Origin: Hyphomicrobiales bacterium
GTDB lineage: Bacteria > Pseudomonadota > Alphaproteobacteria > Rhizobiales > Rhizobiaceae
Assembly (NCBI GenBank): GCA_900466475.1
Contig: UBMI01000003.1
Location: 62,001-126,000, forward strand
Length of the DNA: 64,000 nt
Direction of reading: 5' to 3'
Part shown: piece after piece, positions 44,214-53,189 of the stretch
Position numbering within the stretch: the stretch's first letter is position 1
Layout of the letters: each line of letters starts with the position of its first letter
Translations under genes and position numbers: made by a program
The notes under the pieces: generated by a model
The model's database searches: none
Seen by the model: only the letters and a program-made list of their open reading frames with translations
Told to the model about the DNA's origin: nothing

Positions 44214-45585
44214 CCCCAGGCAGTCGATATGAGCCATTGAGGATCGCGGTCTGCGATCCATAGAGCCGCATGGTAAGATTGAACGGCCCCTTTGGCGCAG
44301 GCAGCCAATTCGACGTGTCGGCCGGGCGCTCGTTTTGGATCAGAATTGTCACGGAACCATCCGGATCGGTCTTGAGGCCCTCTGTCGTGCTGCCAATGCT
44401 GTAGCGCTTGAAATCGTTCTCGATGAAGAATTCCTTGTCATCGTACATGCTCATGTTCCAGAACACCGAGACAGGCGGGAGACTGTCCTTATCGAAGTGC
44501 AGGACGTATCTATGCTCGCCCATGAGCGGAGCGCCCGTCTCGTCGACGCGGTTGTTGGGGTAGAGAATCTCCTCCGGCACGTTCGCTCCGGTGAGATTGG
44601 CGGAGAATGCGGCCCTTACGGCGTAATTAAATCCCGCTCTGCCGCCGCCCATCGTATACCTCCAGCCATTCACGGTTTCGGCAGCATTCGCATAGGTGTT
44701 GGCGATGATGGCGTCCGCGGCGACCGCCGCCCTGGCCAGTCCCCGCCTCGTCGGTTCGTCGAGGCCCTGCCATTCGAACCCTTTGGCGACGCTCAGTCCG
44801 ATTTGCTGAGCCGCTCCGACATCGGGATCGGAGAAGTCGTCGCTGGCCGATAGAAACATGCGCATCCCAAAGCCGATCTGCTCGTAAAGTCGCAACGCCT
44901 CGGGAGCGGTCGGCGTGAACACGAAACGCTCATAGTCGACCTTCTCGGGAAGCTTGAAATTCAGACCGCTCTTCTGGAATACCGACAGTGGGAGCAAATT
45001 GAACCCTTTCTGAGCGGCGCGTGCGTTGGGCAGATCTGCTTCTCCATTGACGAATACACGGTTGGCGACCACGGCGAGCTTTGTCCTGACCCTGATCTCC
45101 TTCATGCCTGCCGGAACCGTACCATGGTAGTCAGGGCCGGTGATGAGAAACAGACCGGGTTCCGGCCCTTTGCTTCCGCCGACATTGTAGACCACCTGGT
45201 CGAAGTAGTCGCCGATCTGGACGATGTACCATCGCTTTTCGTCAAGCACGGGTACAGACAACACCATCGGCTCGCTGGTCACATCCGCCGCCGCGTAGGC
45301 GTCTATCGAGACGTTGTTCGGGGTATTCACGAACTTGTCGGCTGCCGTCTTGAGATCGGAGAACTTCCTGAAGTAGTTCAGGCCGACGGCATTCGCCTTC
45401 AATCCCGCTGCCAACGTATGGGCGTTATCGACAAACGGGCGGCCCCAGAGCGCCGCCTGGATTCCGGCGGCATAGGCTTTTTCTTCCTCGATTTGCTCGA
45501 CGGACATCTTTTGCGGGACATTCTGCGCCGACGCCATCGGAGCGAATGCCATGAGAGCGGCTACCATCATATGTAGATACTTCAT
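44197..45585 (-). CDS. Exported DUF1254/DUF1214 domain protein
   Basis: 462 residues from ATG 45585. A signal peptide is cleaved after MASAQ (about 17-20). The N-terminal DUF1254 part reads RPFVDNAHTLAAG and later MVLSVPVLDEKRWYIVQIGDYF. The C-terminal DUF1214 part includes YVLHFDKDSLPPVSVFWNMSM and ends with RLYGSQTAILNGSYRLPGVKR. This two-domain family is widespread in bacteria, periplasmic or secreted, with unknown biochemistry; some members are linked to detoxification. GGGAG lies upstream. Single-gene unit. Confidence 0.9.
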   Translation of the reverse strand: MKYLHMMVAALMAFAPMASAQNVPQKMSVEQIEEEKAYAAGIQAALWGRPFVDNAHTLAAGLKANAVGLNYFRKFSDLKTAADKFVNTPNNVSIDAYAAADVTSEPMVLSVPVLDEKRWYIVQIGDYFDQVVYNVGGSKGPEPGLFLITGPDYHGTVPAGMKEIRVRTKLAVVANRVFVNGEADLPNARAAQKGFNLLPLSVFQKSGLNFKLPEKVDYERFVFTPTAPEALRLYEQIGFGMRMFLSASDDFSDPDVGAAQQIGLSVAKGFEWQGLDEPTRRGLARAAVAADAIIANTYANAAETVNGWRYTMGGGRAGFNYAVRAAFSANLTGANVPEEILYPNNRVDETGAPLMGEHRYVLHFDKDSLPPVSVFWNMSMYDDKEFFIENDFKRYSIGSTTEGLKTDPDGSVTILIQNERPADTSNWLPAPKGPFNLTMRLYGSQTAILNGSYRLPGVKRVD

Positions 45586-46214
45586 TAGACGGGTCTCCCG
45601 TGTGGGCAAAGCGACCCGCCGCCAAGATCTCTCGCTTGGCGGCCGCTAAAATTGCGTTTTACTTTGTCCACCGTTGGGTAAATTGAGAAGTACGTAACAG
45701 TAAATGGGCGCTGTTTACGCTGACGCGGTCCCGTCTTTGCCAACCGAGAAAATCCGCTGCTGAACACCGCTGACAATTTCGGGGCTCATGTAGTGGTTTG
45801 GACGACGAAAGAGGGGGCGAGGTCGTTGCCGAATGCATTTACCGCTGTCGGTGTGGGGCCAGCAGCTAAAAAGCTTATTTCCTTGAACGGAATCGAACCG
45901 CCGTTCAGCGGGCAAGATTCTACTTCACATCAATGACATCGGATACGTAAGAACGGAGGGCGTTTGAGACCGATGCTTCTGCATTTGATGACTTTAGTGT
46001 CGACCGCCGGCGGCAATCGGCAACTGGCTCATTCCATCCAGCAGCAGAGATCAGCAACGCAATGAGTCCCATAATGGGCTCAGCACCCGTCCCCATTAGA
46101 GTTCGCGAATGAAATCGTGCGAAATCGCGATATGGGTGCTATGGCAAACTATACGATCCTGGCAAAGGAGATGGACCGTATATCGAAACTCTGATTTATG
46201 ATTTACGGTAATGA
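45586..46214. other. Intergenic region, no gene seen
   Basis: About 630 bases between the DUF1254 gene and the IS66 tnpA relic. Short open frames have no family resemblance. A sequence near 45893-45930 weakly resembles a tRNA T-arm but lacks a usable acceptor end. A promoter for the leftward DUF1254 gene must lie in its left part. Confidence 0.4.
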
Positions 46215-46595
46215 TTATACCGAGACCCTCCATTGAGACTGGTATTGAACGGGCCTTGGCGCGAGCACCCGTGGTCGGGCGGATGGTGACAGGACCGACG
46301 ACAATCTCGGCACGGGAAATCTGCCTGGCGGCTCCGGTGCGGGCATCTCGACAACCATGGCCGCGAATTCGATTGGGTCTTCCGGTTCGGGTAAAACCAG
46401 CTTGCCCAGCCGCGCCAGTGTTCGCCAGGATGACAGGTGGTTGGCCTTCAGCCCATGACGCTCGGCCACCTCGTTCACCGTCACGCCCGGACGCAAGCTC
46501 TCCGACACGATCCGCGCCTTAACCTCATCCGGCCATTGGCGATGAGCCTCTCGTCGGCCCTGCCGCGTCGTGAGAACCTCCAATGTAGTCTCCAT
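46215..46595 (-). pseudogene. tnpA: IS66-family accessory transposase gene (tnpA), C-terminus altered
   Basis: METTLEVLTTRQGRREAHRQW, EVKARIVSESLRPGVTVNEV, AERHGLKANHLSSWRTLARL and GKLVLPEPEDPIEFAAMVVE are the IS66 TnpA (Orf1) HTH protein. After about residue 85 the expected family tail is replaced by a Pro/Arg-rich run, implying a frameshift near 46335. tnpB and tnpC are not found next to it, so this is a partial element. A TnpC tail of the same IS family occurs at 4078-4200. Confidence 0.8.
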
Positions 46596-46771
46596 GGAGA
46601 AACTCCTTCTCGCTCGTCCATGGGAACTCGATCACAGATCAGGAGACGGAGGGCAACGTGGGGCCAGAACATCGGTTACAGCAAGCCGGCAGATGCCGAT
46701 GAGATTTTGAGATACTCGGAATAGCGCAGCAAAACGGGCAATCCGGTGCGCCTTGTCTGAAGTCGGCCGAG

Positions 46772-46933
46772 GAGGTGCGCTGGGAGCATATTAACAGGGT
46801 GTTCGCTGAAACCGGGAACAACATTTCGATGACAGCACGGCTCCTGAGATTGCACCGGCGGACTTTGCAGCGACTTTTGGCCCGTGGTCAGCAGCGTAAT
46901 GACTGCGACCCACAAAAATCCTTTCTATTTTGA
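46772..46933 (+). pseudogene. RegA/ActR-type response regulator C-terminal fragment
   Basis: The frame reads VRWEHINRVFAETGNNIS, then MTARLLRLHRRTLQRLLARG. This is the Fis-type HTH tail of RegA/ActR/PrrA regulators (RWEHI.RV....RN.S.TAR.L.MHRRTLQR). The receiver domain is missing; upstream sequence is IS66 debris. The IS probably truncated the gene. Confidence 0.65.
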
Positions 46934-47085
46934 TCCGGGCTTCGAGCACTCCGTAGCAAGTTTGCTCCATGCAGAGCACTACAGCAGTGGAGCCGGCTCC
47001 ACGCCCCAGGAGCTGACGCGGATCTGCATAGGATCCGAAGGGGTCGGCGGCCACTCCGCCGGCCCTTTATTGGAGGAAGTCATAA

Positions 47086-47286
47086 ATGGACTACGAAGAC
47101 GGTATGACCGTGTTTTACGATCCGTTATCAAAGACAGTAATCGTTGTTTTCCGCGGGGAAACCACGATGCTGAAAGGGCCTTTCGAAAATGCCCGTAGTG
47201 GTGTTGCTGCCGGTGAAGATCTGTGCGTGAAACTCGGCTGGCGTTCGAACGCGCCCAATACCGAACCAAGCAAAGACGGGATTTAG
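47086..47286 (+). CDS. Small hypothetical protein
   Basis: 66 residues from ATG 47086, preceded by an excellent GGAGGAAG. Sequence includes MTVFYDPLSKTVIVVFRGE and LKGPFENARSGVAAGEDLC; a short alpha/beta protein with no recognised family. Small rhizobial proteins of this kind (often with an FRG or VVFRG strand) are poorly studied. Intact frame. Confidence 0.6.
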   Translation: MDYEDGMTVFYDPLSKTVIVVFRGETTMLKGPFENARSGVAAGEDLCVKLGWRSNAPNTEPSKDGI

Positions 47287-47329
47287 ATGGAGACAATGCC
47301 GGGCCGATAAGTCGGCCCGGCACTTACAG

Positions 47330-47887
47330 TTACATCTTGGGAACAAGTACCTTATCGATCACGTGGATCACGCCGTTTGACTGCTTCACATCTGCGATCG
47401 TCACTGTCGCCGTGCCACCTGCCTCATCTGTGAGCGTGATCTTGCCCATGCTTTCCTTGGCCTTCAAAATGCAACCACCGACGGTTTTAAGCTCATGCTC
47501 GCCGCCATCATCCTTGATCATTTTGTCAACGGTGCTGGCCATTGCGTCCGCGGCGACCACATGGCAAGTCAGAATTTTTGCGAGCTTATCCTTGTTCTCA
47601 GGCTTGAGTAGAGTCTCTACGGTTCCTTTCGGAAGCGCCTCGAAGGCTTCGTTGGTCGGAGCGAACACGGTGAATGGCCCCTTCCCTTCGAGTGTGGAAA
47701 CGAGGCCCGCTGCCTTGACGGCAGCGACAAGCGTCGTGTGATCCTTCGAATTTGCAGCGTTTTCGACGATATTCTTGTCCTCAAACATCGAGGCCCCGCC
47801 GACTTTCGGGTTAGCGGCATAAGCAGCCATGCTACCCGTCATGATGCTGGCCAACGCGACTGCCGAAACTAACAGAAATTTCTTCAT
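47330..47887 (-). CDS. Exported fasciclin-domain protein
   Basis: 185 residues from ATG 47887 (GAGAGGAG six bases upstream; an ATG two codons earlier abuts the ribosome site). Signal peptide cleaved after AAYA (about 25). One FAS1 domain follows: KDHTTLVAAVKAAGLVSTLE, GKGPFTVFAPTNEAFEALP, LLKPENKDKLAKILTCHVV and SNGVIHVIDKVLVP. FAS1 proteins act in adhesion; in several alphaproteobacteria they are induced by oxidative or photo-oxidative stress. A sigma-factor-type site (TGAACC-N15-CGTA) lies upstream, linking it to the ECF sigma gene 800 bases away. Confidence 0.93.
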   Translation of the reverse strand: MKKFLLVSAVALASIMTGSMAAYAANPKVGGASMFEDKNIVENAANSKDHTTLVAAVKAAGLVSTLEGKGPFTVFAPTNEAFEALPKGTVETLLKPENKDKLAKILTCHVVAADAMASTVDKMIKDDGGEHELKTVGGCILKAKESMGKITLTDEAGGTATVTIADVKQSNGVIHVIDKVLVPKM

Positions 47888-47931
47888 GATCATCTCCTCT
47901 CAATGCCGGCCTCTTGGCTCGGTGAAGATTC

Positions 47932-47956
47932 TACGGATGACCACCGCTCCGGTTCA
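47932..47956 (-). promoter_or_regulatory. ECF-sigma-type promoter of the fasciclin gene
   Basis: Minus strand: TGAACC (47956-47951), 15-base spacer, CGTA (47935-47932). It lies 45 bases upstream of the fasciclin start and closely matches the elements before the sigma and folE genes. Confidence 0.5.
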
Positions 47957-48039
47957 AAAATCTGAGAAAGATCGTGCAAAATGATCTGCAGAAGAGGTTG
48001 TGAGCAGGTCCGCGACTGTTGGATCGATGATACTCACCA

Positions 48040-48693
48040 CTAAATCCCAAGGATTGGCTGTAGCAACCGCAAAAACCAGCTCTTGAAGCGTAGCGGCGCC
48101 TCGGTCACGGCAAGACATATGCAGTCTTTGCCAGCATTAGCCTTCGGCTGATGCATCAAGCTGTCGTCGGCCATCTCGACATCGCCTCGCGCAAATGTCG
48201 AAACCTCATCGCTAAAGCTCCCATCAAGTACCAGCGTGAGCTCCACGCCGCGATGGGAGTGCTCCGGAACCGGTTGACCGGCGGGAATCTTTAGCAATCG
48301 CATTGTCGTCGTTTCGTCGCCGGTTGGGATCACCATTTGGGCGGCACCGCGCCCGAGCTTGCGCCATTTCAGGCCTCCGGCCGCGTCGATATAGGTCCTC
48401 AGCGGCTCCGGGTATGTGTGATCAGACGACGAGCCTTTTTTGATATGCACAACCTTGTCGATCTGGCCCGCATCGATCTTGGCTTTGACACTCTCCCAGC
48501 TTTGTGACACCTCGGCTTCATCCGCAGGTTCACTGTCGATAAAATAACCGCCAACGCTTTCCAGCACTGAAAGCTTCGAGCGGCAGGCGGGGCAAAGAGC
48601 AAGATGGGTCGCCACAGCAACACTCCAACCCTCGGCCAGTGTCCCGGCAGCATATTGCTGGAGCATGTCGTCATCCAGATGATGTTCGATCAT
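48040..48693 (-). CDS. chrR: ChrR-type zinc anti-sigma factor
   Basis: 217 residues from ATG 48693, which overlaps the sigma gene stop (ATGA). N-terminal anti-sigma domain: His5, and His30, Cys34 and Cys37 in THLALCPAC, match the zinc ligands of Rhodobacter ChrR. The C-terminal cupin-like domain (about 95-215) includes PEHSHRGVELTLVLDGSF and DSLMHQPKANAGKDCICL. ChrR holds its ECF sigma inactive and releases it under singlet oxygen or organic hydroperoxides. An intact sequence with all ligands. Confidence 0.93.
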   Translation of the reverse strand: MIEHHLDDDMLQQYAAGTLAEGWSVAVATHLALCPACRSKLSVLESVGGYFIDSEPADEAEVSQSWESVKAKIDAGQIDKVVHIKKGSSSDHTYPEPLRTYIDAAGGLKWRKLGRGAAQMVIPTGDETTTMRLLKIPAGQPVPEHSHRGVELTLVLDGSFSDEVSTFARGDVEMADDSLMHQPKANAGKDCICLAVTEAPLRFKSWFLRLLQPILGI

Positions 48694-49265
48694 TTGGCTT
48701 CGTCCTGAAGCGCTGCGCGCAGTTTCTCGCATGCAAGCCGTATCCTTGATTTCACCGTTCCAATTGGGAGGTTTAGTTTTTCTGCGATTGTCGAATGAGT
48801 AAGACCCTCGAAGAACGACATTCGAAGCACTTCCGCATATGTTCCCTTCAAGGTCGTCATTGCCCGGCCCAGCGCCGCCGCACTCTGATGCCGCTCGATT
48901 ACCAGGTCGGCGGCCTCTAATTCGTCTGGCACGAAAGCCGGATCGTTAGGATCGAAGTCAGGCCTCAAACCTCTGCGAACCGAGTCGATCATCTGATTTC
49001 TGGCTATCGTAAATATCCAGGTCGACGCCTGCGCCTTGGAGGGATCAAAAAGTGACGCCTTGTGCCAAACCCGCATCATCGTCTCCTGCGCCAGCTCCTC
49101 TGCCAGGATTCGGTTTCCTCTCGTCATCTTCACCATGTAAGAGCGCACGCGGGGATGAAAATGCCGATAAAGGGTCTCGAACGCGCCAACATCGCGCGAG
49201 CCTGCGACCGCGGACATCAACACTTTGATCCGTTCGGCGTCTAACCTAACGCTTTCTTCCTCCAA
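48690..49265 (-). CDS. rpoE: ECF sigma factor, RpoE/ECF11 type
   Basis: 191 residues from TTG 49265, which has AAAGG eight bases upstream. An ATG at 49364 is also open but would leave almost no leader after the promoter, and GTG 49223 is another candidate. Region 2 includes FETLYRHFHPRVRSYMVK and ELAQETMMRVWHKASLFD; region 4 includes AEVLRMSFFEGLTHSTIAEK and GTVKSRIRLACEKL. Paired with ChrR by a 4-base overlap. In Rhodobacter this pair drives the singlet-oxygen response; the neighbouring genes here fit that regulon. Confidence 0.93.
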   Translation of the reverse strand: MEEESVRLDAERIKVLMSAVAGSRDVGAFETLYRHFHPRVRSYMVKMTRGNRILAEELAQETMMRVWHKASLFDPSKAQASTWIFTIARNQMIDSVRRGLRPDFDPNDPAFVPDELEAADLVIERHQSAAALGRAMTTLKGTYAEVLRMSFFEGLTHSTIAEKLNLPIGTVKSRIRLACEKLRAALQDEAK

Positions 49266-49373
49266 TTTACCGACCTTTCGAGCCCCGCCCGGCGTCGGCC
49301 ACCCTGTTGCCTCAGCACAGGCGGCTCGACGTAATGCGGTTCGGCGCGGCAGTTGCATGTTCATGAGGTAACC

Positions 49374-49398
49374 TACGCATCAGAATTCCGCTGGATCA
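49374..49398 (-). promoter_or_regulatory. Autoregulatory ECF-sigma-type promoter
   Basis: Minus strand: TGATCC (49398-49393), 15-base spacer, CGTA (49377-49374), upstream of the sigma gene. Nearly identical elements precede the fasciclin and folE genes in this window. Confidence 0.55.
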
Positions 49399-49460
49399 AA
49401 AATCGATCCCAAAATGCTCGGAGGCCTTAATGGCAGCTCTCACCGACGCCGGCGGCGACG

Positions 49461-49880
49461 TCATAGGCGCGAGACAGCGCCAAAGATCCGCTGCGTGACC
49501 CAAAAGCCGGCGCCCGATGCGACCGCCGACAAGAAGGTTCCCCAGATGAGGTCAGCAATCGTCAAGCCGGTCGACCAGTTTTTCAGCGTGGACTGGTTGG
49601 TCAGGTCATAGGTGGCATAAGCCATGAAGCCGACGGCAGCGCCGTAGAGCGCCGCGGTTGCCATCGACCCTGACATTAAACCTGCGCTGACAGCGAAGAA
49701 CGTCAACCCGGCGGCATAGATCAGATAAAATGCCACTGCCGGCGCCAGTCGGAACTGCGGAGCTAGCATATCGCCTAAGGTTGGCCGGTAGAGACGATCG
49801 GCCATAATGCTCAGCCATATAAAATCGATTGCCACGAAGGCGATCAGCGTTGCGCAGTAGGCGGTCAGGTAGGTTTTCAT
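49461..49880 (-). CDS. DUF2177 family membrane protein
   Basis: 139 residues, four membrane segments: YLTAYCATLIAFVAIDFIWL, AVAFYLIYAAGLTFFAVSAG, ALYGAAVGFMAYATYDLTN and LIWGTFLSAVASGAGFWV. YATYDLTNQSTLKNW is the DUF2177 signature. Alphaproteobacterial members sit beside cyclopropane-fatty-acid-synthase and FAD-oxidase genes, suggesting a role in lipid modification under stress, but no activity is known. Last gene of the leftward lipid cluster, 27 bases from the DUF2147 gene. Confidence 0.88.
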   Translation of the reverse strand: MKTYLTAYCATLIAFVAIDFIWLSIMADRLYRPTLGDMLAPQFRLAPAVAFYLIYAAGLTFFAVSAGLMSGSMATAALYGAAVGFMAYATYDLTNQSTLKNWSTGLTIADLIWGTFLSAVASGAGFWVTQRIFGAVSRL

Positions 49881-49907
49881 GCGGGCCTTCCCAGTTCGAT
49901 TTCAAGC

Positions 49908-50312
49908 TCAGTTTATGCGCGTCCAGTCCACGCCTTTGCAGATCAGACCGGCGATGACACAGCCTTTCGTGGTCATCCTGGCGCCGTCGACCCTGACGGT
50001 CAGCTTGTAGCTCAGGTCGCGTTGCGGATCGAAAGCGGTGCCAAAGTAGCTTCCCTCGCTGTCCTCCTTGATCGACATAACCAGTTTGTCACCTTCCTTT
50101 TCCTTTGGCGTGCCGGGCTTTATCCATGTGTTGACCGCGCAGATTTCGGCGCCGCAAGGTGCAATACGCACACGCGCATTCCCGTCTCCGCGGGCCCAGC
50201 TGCCGTTTATATCGGCGGCTTCAGCAGGGAATGCCGCTCCAACAAGAATAACGGGAATTGCCCAGGCAAACGATTTCGTTCTGTTCCTGTGAAAGAGCGC
50301 CTTCTTAGGCAT
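49908..50312 (-). CDS. Exported DUF2147 family protein
   Basis: 134 residues from ATG 50312, overlapping the end of the cyclopropane synthase gene by 8 bases. Signal peptide to FPAEA (about 30). The mature part is a DUF2147 beta-barrel-like domain: INGSWARGDGNARVRIAPCG, ICAVNTWIKPGTPKEKEGD and a C-terminal Cys pair in GCVIAGLICKG. Periplasmic, function unknown. The overlap implies coupled expression with the lipid-modifying genes before it. Confidence 0.88.
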   Translation of the reverse strand: MPKKALFHRNRTKSFAWAIPVILVGAAFPAEAADINGSWARGDGNARVRIAPCGAEICAVNTWIKPGTPKEKEGDKLVMSIKEDSEGSYFGTAFDPQRDLSYKLTVRVDGARMTTKGCVIAGLICKGVDWTRIN

Positions 50313-51537
50313 GCTCGATCGTATAAAGTCCGACATTGATGCTTTCCTCCTCAAACCCTGCCTCGCAGTAACAAAGATAGTAGTGCCACATCCGTTTGAA
50401 CCTTTCGTCGAAGCCGAGAGCGGCGATAGCCAGCCAATTCGCGTCAAAACGTGTGCGCCATTCCCGTAGGGTGCGGGCGTAGGATTTGCCGAAGTGCTCC
50501 ACTTCGGTCAGTTTAAGCCCGGCGCGTTCGACTGCGCTTCGCAGCGCCTCGTCGGAAGGCAGAAATCCACCTGGAAATATGTACGTCTGGATGAAATCGG
50601 TGCTGCCGCGATAAGCATCGAACCGGCTCTTTTCGATCGAGATGACCTGCAGCAAGGTTCGCCCGCCTGATGTCATACACCGTTTGACGATCGTGAAGTA
50701 ATCCGGCCAATACGCTTCCCCGACCGCTTCGAACATTTCGATGGAAACAATACGGTCAAATTGGCCGCCAACATCCCGGTAGTCTTGAAGCCGCAATTCA
50801 ACCTGACCTGTTTTCCCTGCTGCCGCCACTAGTCCTCGTGCCCACTCCAGTTGCGAAGGCGAGAGGGTCAGGCCGACCACGTGAGCATTCGCATGGGTCG
50901 CGAGATCAAGCGCGAGAGCGCCCCACCCGCAACCGACCTCGAGAACACGGTGACCATCCACAACGTCCAGCTTTTCGCGGATGCGCCTGAGCCGATTTTG
51001 CTGCGCCGCTTCAAGTGTCTGCGTGACATCCTCGAAAAGGGCTGAGGAATAAAGCATCGAGCCATCAAGCCATTGCTGGTAGAACTCGTTGCCCAGATCG
51101 TAATGGGCCTCAATATTGCGGCGGCTGCCGCGCCTGGTGTTAGCATTGAAGATATGACGCAGGCGGCCAACCAGTCTCATTATCGGGGTCCCGGACAGAG
51201 CTGGCGCCAACAAGCTGGCATTTACGGCGGCCAAGCGTATGAGCGCCGTCAGATCCGGCGTGGTCCAATCTCCATGAATATATCCTTCTGCTGCTCCGAG
51301 ATCGCCCGACACCACGAGCCTGCGAAACGCACCCCATCGACGGATGACGATCGTCGCGTCGGGTCCGCTCTCAATTCCTCGCTTTACGAAGGCTTCCCCG
51401 TTCGGCAGGACGACCGTCAACTGACCGTGCTGAAGGCTCTTGATCAGCCGTCCGAACGTAAAACCACCAATGCCAACCCTCGGCCGCTCAGCCGGACCTG
51501 CAACCGGTGAGTTGGTAGCTTCGTCAAACTGCGCCAT
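50305..51537 (-). CDS. cfa: Cyclopropane-fatty-acid synthase-like methyltransferase
   Basis: 410 residues. Family motifs: AEGYIHGDW near 83, IEAHYDLGNEFYQQWLDGSM (142-161), SAM site VLEVGCGWGALAL (198-210), FDRIVSIEMFEAVGEAYWP and FIQTYIFPGGFLPS. It should transfer a methylene group from S-adenosylmethionine to unsaturated membrane lipid acyl chains. Rhodobacter relatives in the RpoE-ChrR regulon contribute to modified (cyclopropane and furan) fatty acids. In most relatives a DUF1365 gene separates it from the FAD oxidase; here only 87 bases remain. Confidence 0.92.
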   Translation of the reverse strand: MAQFDEATNSPVAGPAERPRVGIGGFTFGRLIKSLQHGQLTVVLPNGEAFVKRGIESGPDATIVIRRWGAFRRLVVSGDLGAAEGYIHGDWTTPDLTALIRLAAVNASLLAPALSGTPIMRLVGRLRHIFNANTRRGSRRNIEAHYDLGNEFYQQWLDGSMLYSSALFEDVTQTLEAAQQNRLRRIREKLDVVDGHRVLEVGCGWGALALDLATHANAHVVGLTLSPSQLEWARGLVAAAGKTGQVELRLQDYRDVGGQFDRIVSIEMFEAVGEAYWPDYFTIVKRCMTSGGRTLLQVISIEKSRFDAYRGSTDFIQTYIFPGGFLPSDEALRSAVERAGLKLTEVEHFGKSYARTLREWRTRFDANWLAIAALGFDERFKRMWHYYLCYCEAGFEEESINVGLYTIEHA

Positions 51538-51624
51538 TGGATCCTGCCTCGCGCACTTCGGAGTTTGAACGGCAAGAAACAGACCAGCCTGGATGACGGG
51601 GCCACAACGTCCTGCTTGTGATCG

Positions 51625-53013
51625 TCATGCAAGCACCTCCCGATGAGCAGCCATCATGTCAAAAGATCGCGCCGATGGGGCGCGGACGATGCGCCCACTT
51701 TCCTGGCTGACTTCCCACGGGCGTCGAACGCCGCCGAGATCTTCGGCGACCGCGAGCCCCGCCTGCATGCCGTCCTCATGGAAACCCGAGCCGAAGTACG
51801 CGCCGCAAAACCATGTCTTGCGTGAGCCCTGAAGTGACCAGATTTCGCGCTGGGCTCTGTCTGTCGCGAGATCGAAAACCGGATGCTCGTAATTCTCTGT
51901 TGCGATGATCGACTCGGCGCGCGGTGGACGGCTCGGATTGAGCGTGACGAAGGTGGGAGGCGCGGAACCGAGAGGCTGCAGCTTGTTCATCCAGTAGGTT
52001 ATCGATGGCTTCGCCTGATCCTGCCGGTCCGAAACTCTTCTGTCGGCGACGTAGTTCCAGCTTGACCAGGCTGCACGGCGCCCTGGCATGAAGCCGGTAT
52101 CGCCATGCAGAACCGCCTCGTTCCGAGAATAGCGAAAGCTTCCAAGGATCCTGCGCTCCTCTTCGGTGGGGTCGGCTAACATCCGGAGCGCCTGGTCCGC
52201 ATGCGTCGCAACGACAACGTCATCAAACATATAGATTTTTCCAGATGCGTCGTGCACTTCGACGTGATCGCTTAGGCGGCGGATATTTCTAACTGGCGTC
52301 GAGAGCAGTACACAGTCAGCGAAACCAGCAGTCATCCGCGCCACATACTCCCGACTGCCGCCCCGGACCGTGCGCCACGCTGGTCGATTCCAGAGAGCAA
52401 GAAGTCCGTGATTGCAGCAGAATTTGACAAAGCTGGCGGCGGGATAGGCGCCAACCTCCATCGCAGGCGTCGACCAGATCGCCGCCGCCATCGGATAGAG
52501 GTGGTCCTCGCGAAATGCGCGTCCGTAACCGCTCCGATGAAGATAGTCTTTTAGAGAAATGCCGCCCATTAATGCGAGATCGCGCGGTGCGTTGCGATAA
52601 AAGCGCTGAAGATCGCGCATCATCGACCAGAAGCGGGGATTGGCGACGTTTGACCACTGGGCGAACAGGCCAAGTGCAGTGCCGCCGGAATACTCAAATT
52701 CCCCGCCGTTGAGGGATACGGCAAAAGACATATCGGAGGTGACGGTCGGGACAGCGAGTTCATCGAACAGCGCCGTGAGATTGGGATAGGTCGCTTCGTT
52801 GTAGACGATGAAGCCGGTATCGACCGCGACCTCGCCGCTCTCTGCCTTAAACGTCACTGTATTGCTGTGACCGCCAATGCGATCCGCAGCCTCGAACACG
52901 GTCACATCATGATTTTTTGCTAAAAGCCAAGCGGCGGAAAGACCTGAAATGCCGCTGCCGATAATCCCAACCTTGAGGCGGCCCGACCCTGTGCCGCGAG
53001 CTCCAAATGCCAT
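51625..53013 (-). CDS. FAD-dependent amine-oxidase-like protein
   Basis: 462 residues from ATG 53013. The N-terminal FAD site is VGIIGSGISGLSAAWLLAK with EAADRIGGHS after it; VDTGFIVYNEATYPNL and GSREYVARMTAGF belong to the NAD(P)-binding/amine-oxidase-like group next to DUF1365 and CFA synthase genes. The C-terminus includes KTWFCGAYFGSGFHEDG, the second FAD-contact motif. In Rhodobacter a protein of this type belongs to the singlet-oxygen regulon and has been linked to unusual fatty acid formation. Divergent from the DUF1295 gene. Confidence 0.9.
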   Translation of the reverse strand: MAFGARGTGSGRLKVGIIGSGISGLSAAWLLAKNHDVTVFEAADRIGGHSNTVTFKAESGEVAVDTGFIVYNEATYPNLTALFDELAVPTVTSDMSFAVSLNGGEFEYSGGTALGLFAQWSNVANPRFWSMMRDLQRFYRNAPRDLALMGGISLKDYLHRSGYGRAFREDHLYPMAAAIWSTPAMEVGAYPAASFVKFCCNHGLLALWNRPAWRTVRGGSREYVARMTAGFADCVLLSTPVRNIRRLSDHVEVHDASGKIYMFDDVVVATHADQALRMLADPTEEERRILGSFRYSRNEAVLHGDTGFMPGRRAAWSSWNYVADRRVSDRQDQAKPSITYWMNKLQPLGSAPPTFVTLNPSRPPRAESIIATENYEHPVFDLATDRAQREIWSLQGSRKTWFCGAYFGSGFHEDGMQAGLAVAEDLGGVRRPWEVSQESGRIVRAPSARSFDMMAAHREVLA

Positions 53014-53189
53014 AAATGTCCTCTGTCTACAAATTGAAGAATTGACGATCTTTACGGACGGAATTCGCAGCGGTTTTCTCACGCGAAGGTTTTTTTGCAT
53101 CTTTTTTATTGCGGTCCGCAAACCGAGTTGCCGCAACCGGCGTAGAGGCGCTCGGAGGCAAATCGTTCTCGGGACATCTACCTTTAGTG

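Noticed and set aside
45893..45930. Second T-arm-like sequence near 45.9 kb
   Set aside because: Contains GGCGG-TTCGATT-CCGTT but no CCA end, no acceptor pairing and no anticodon arm; likely chance.
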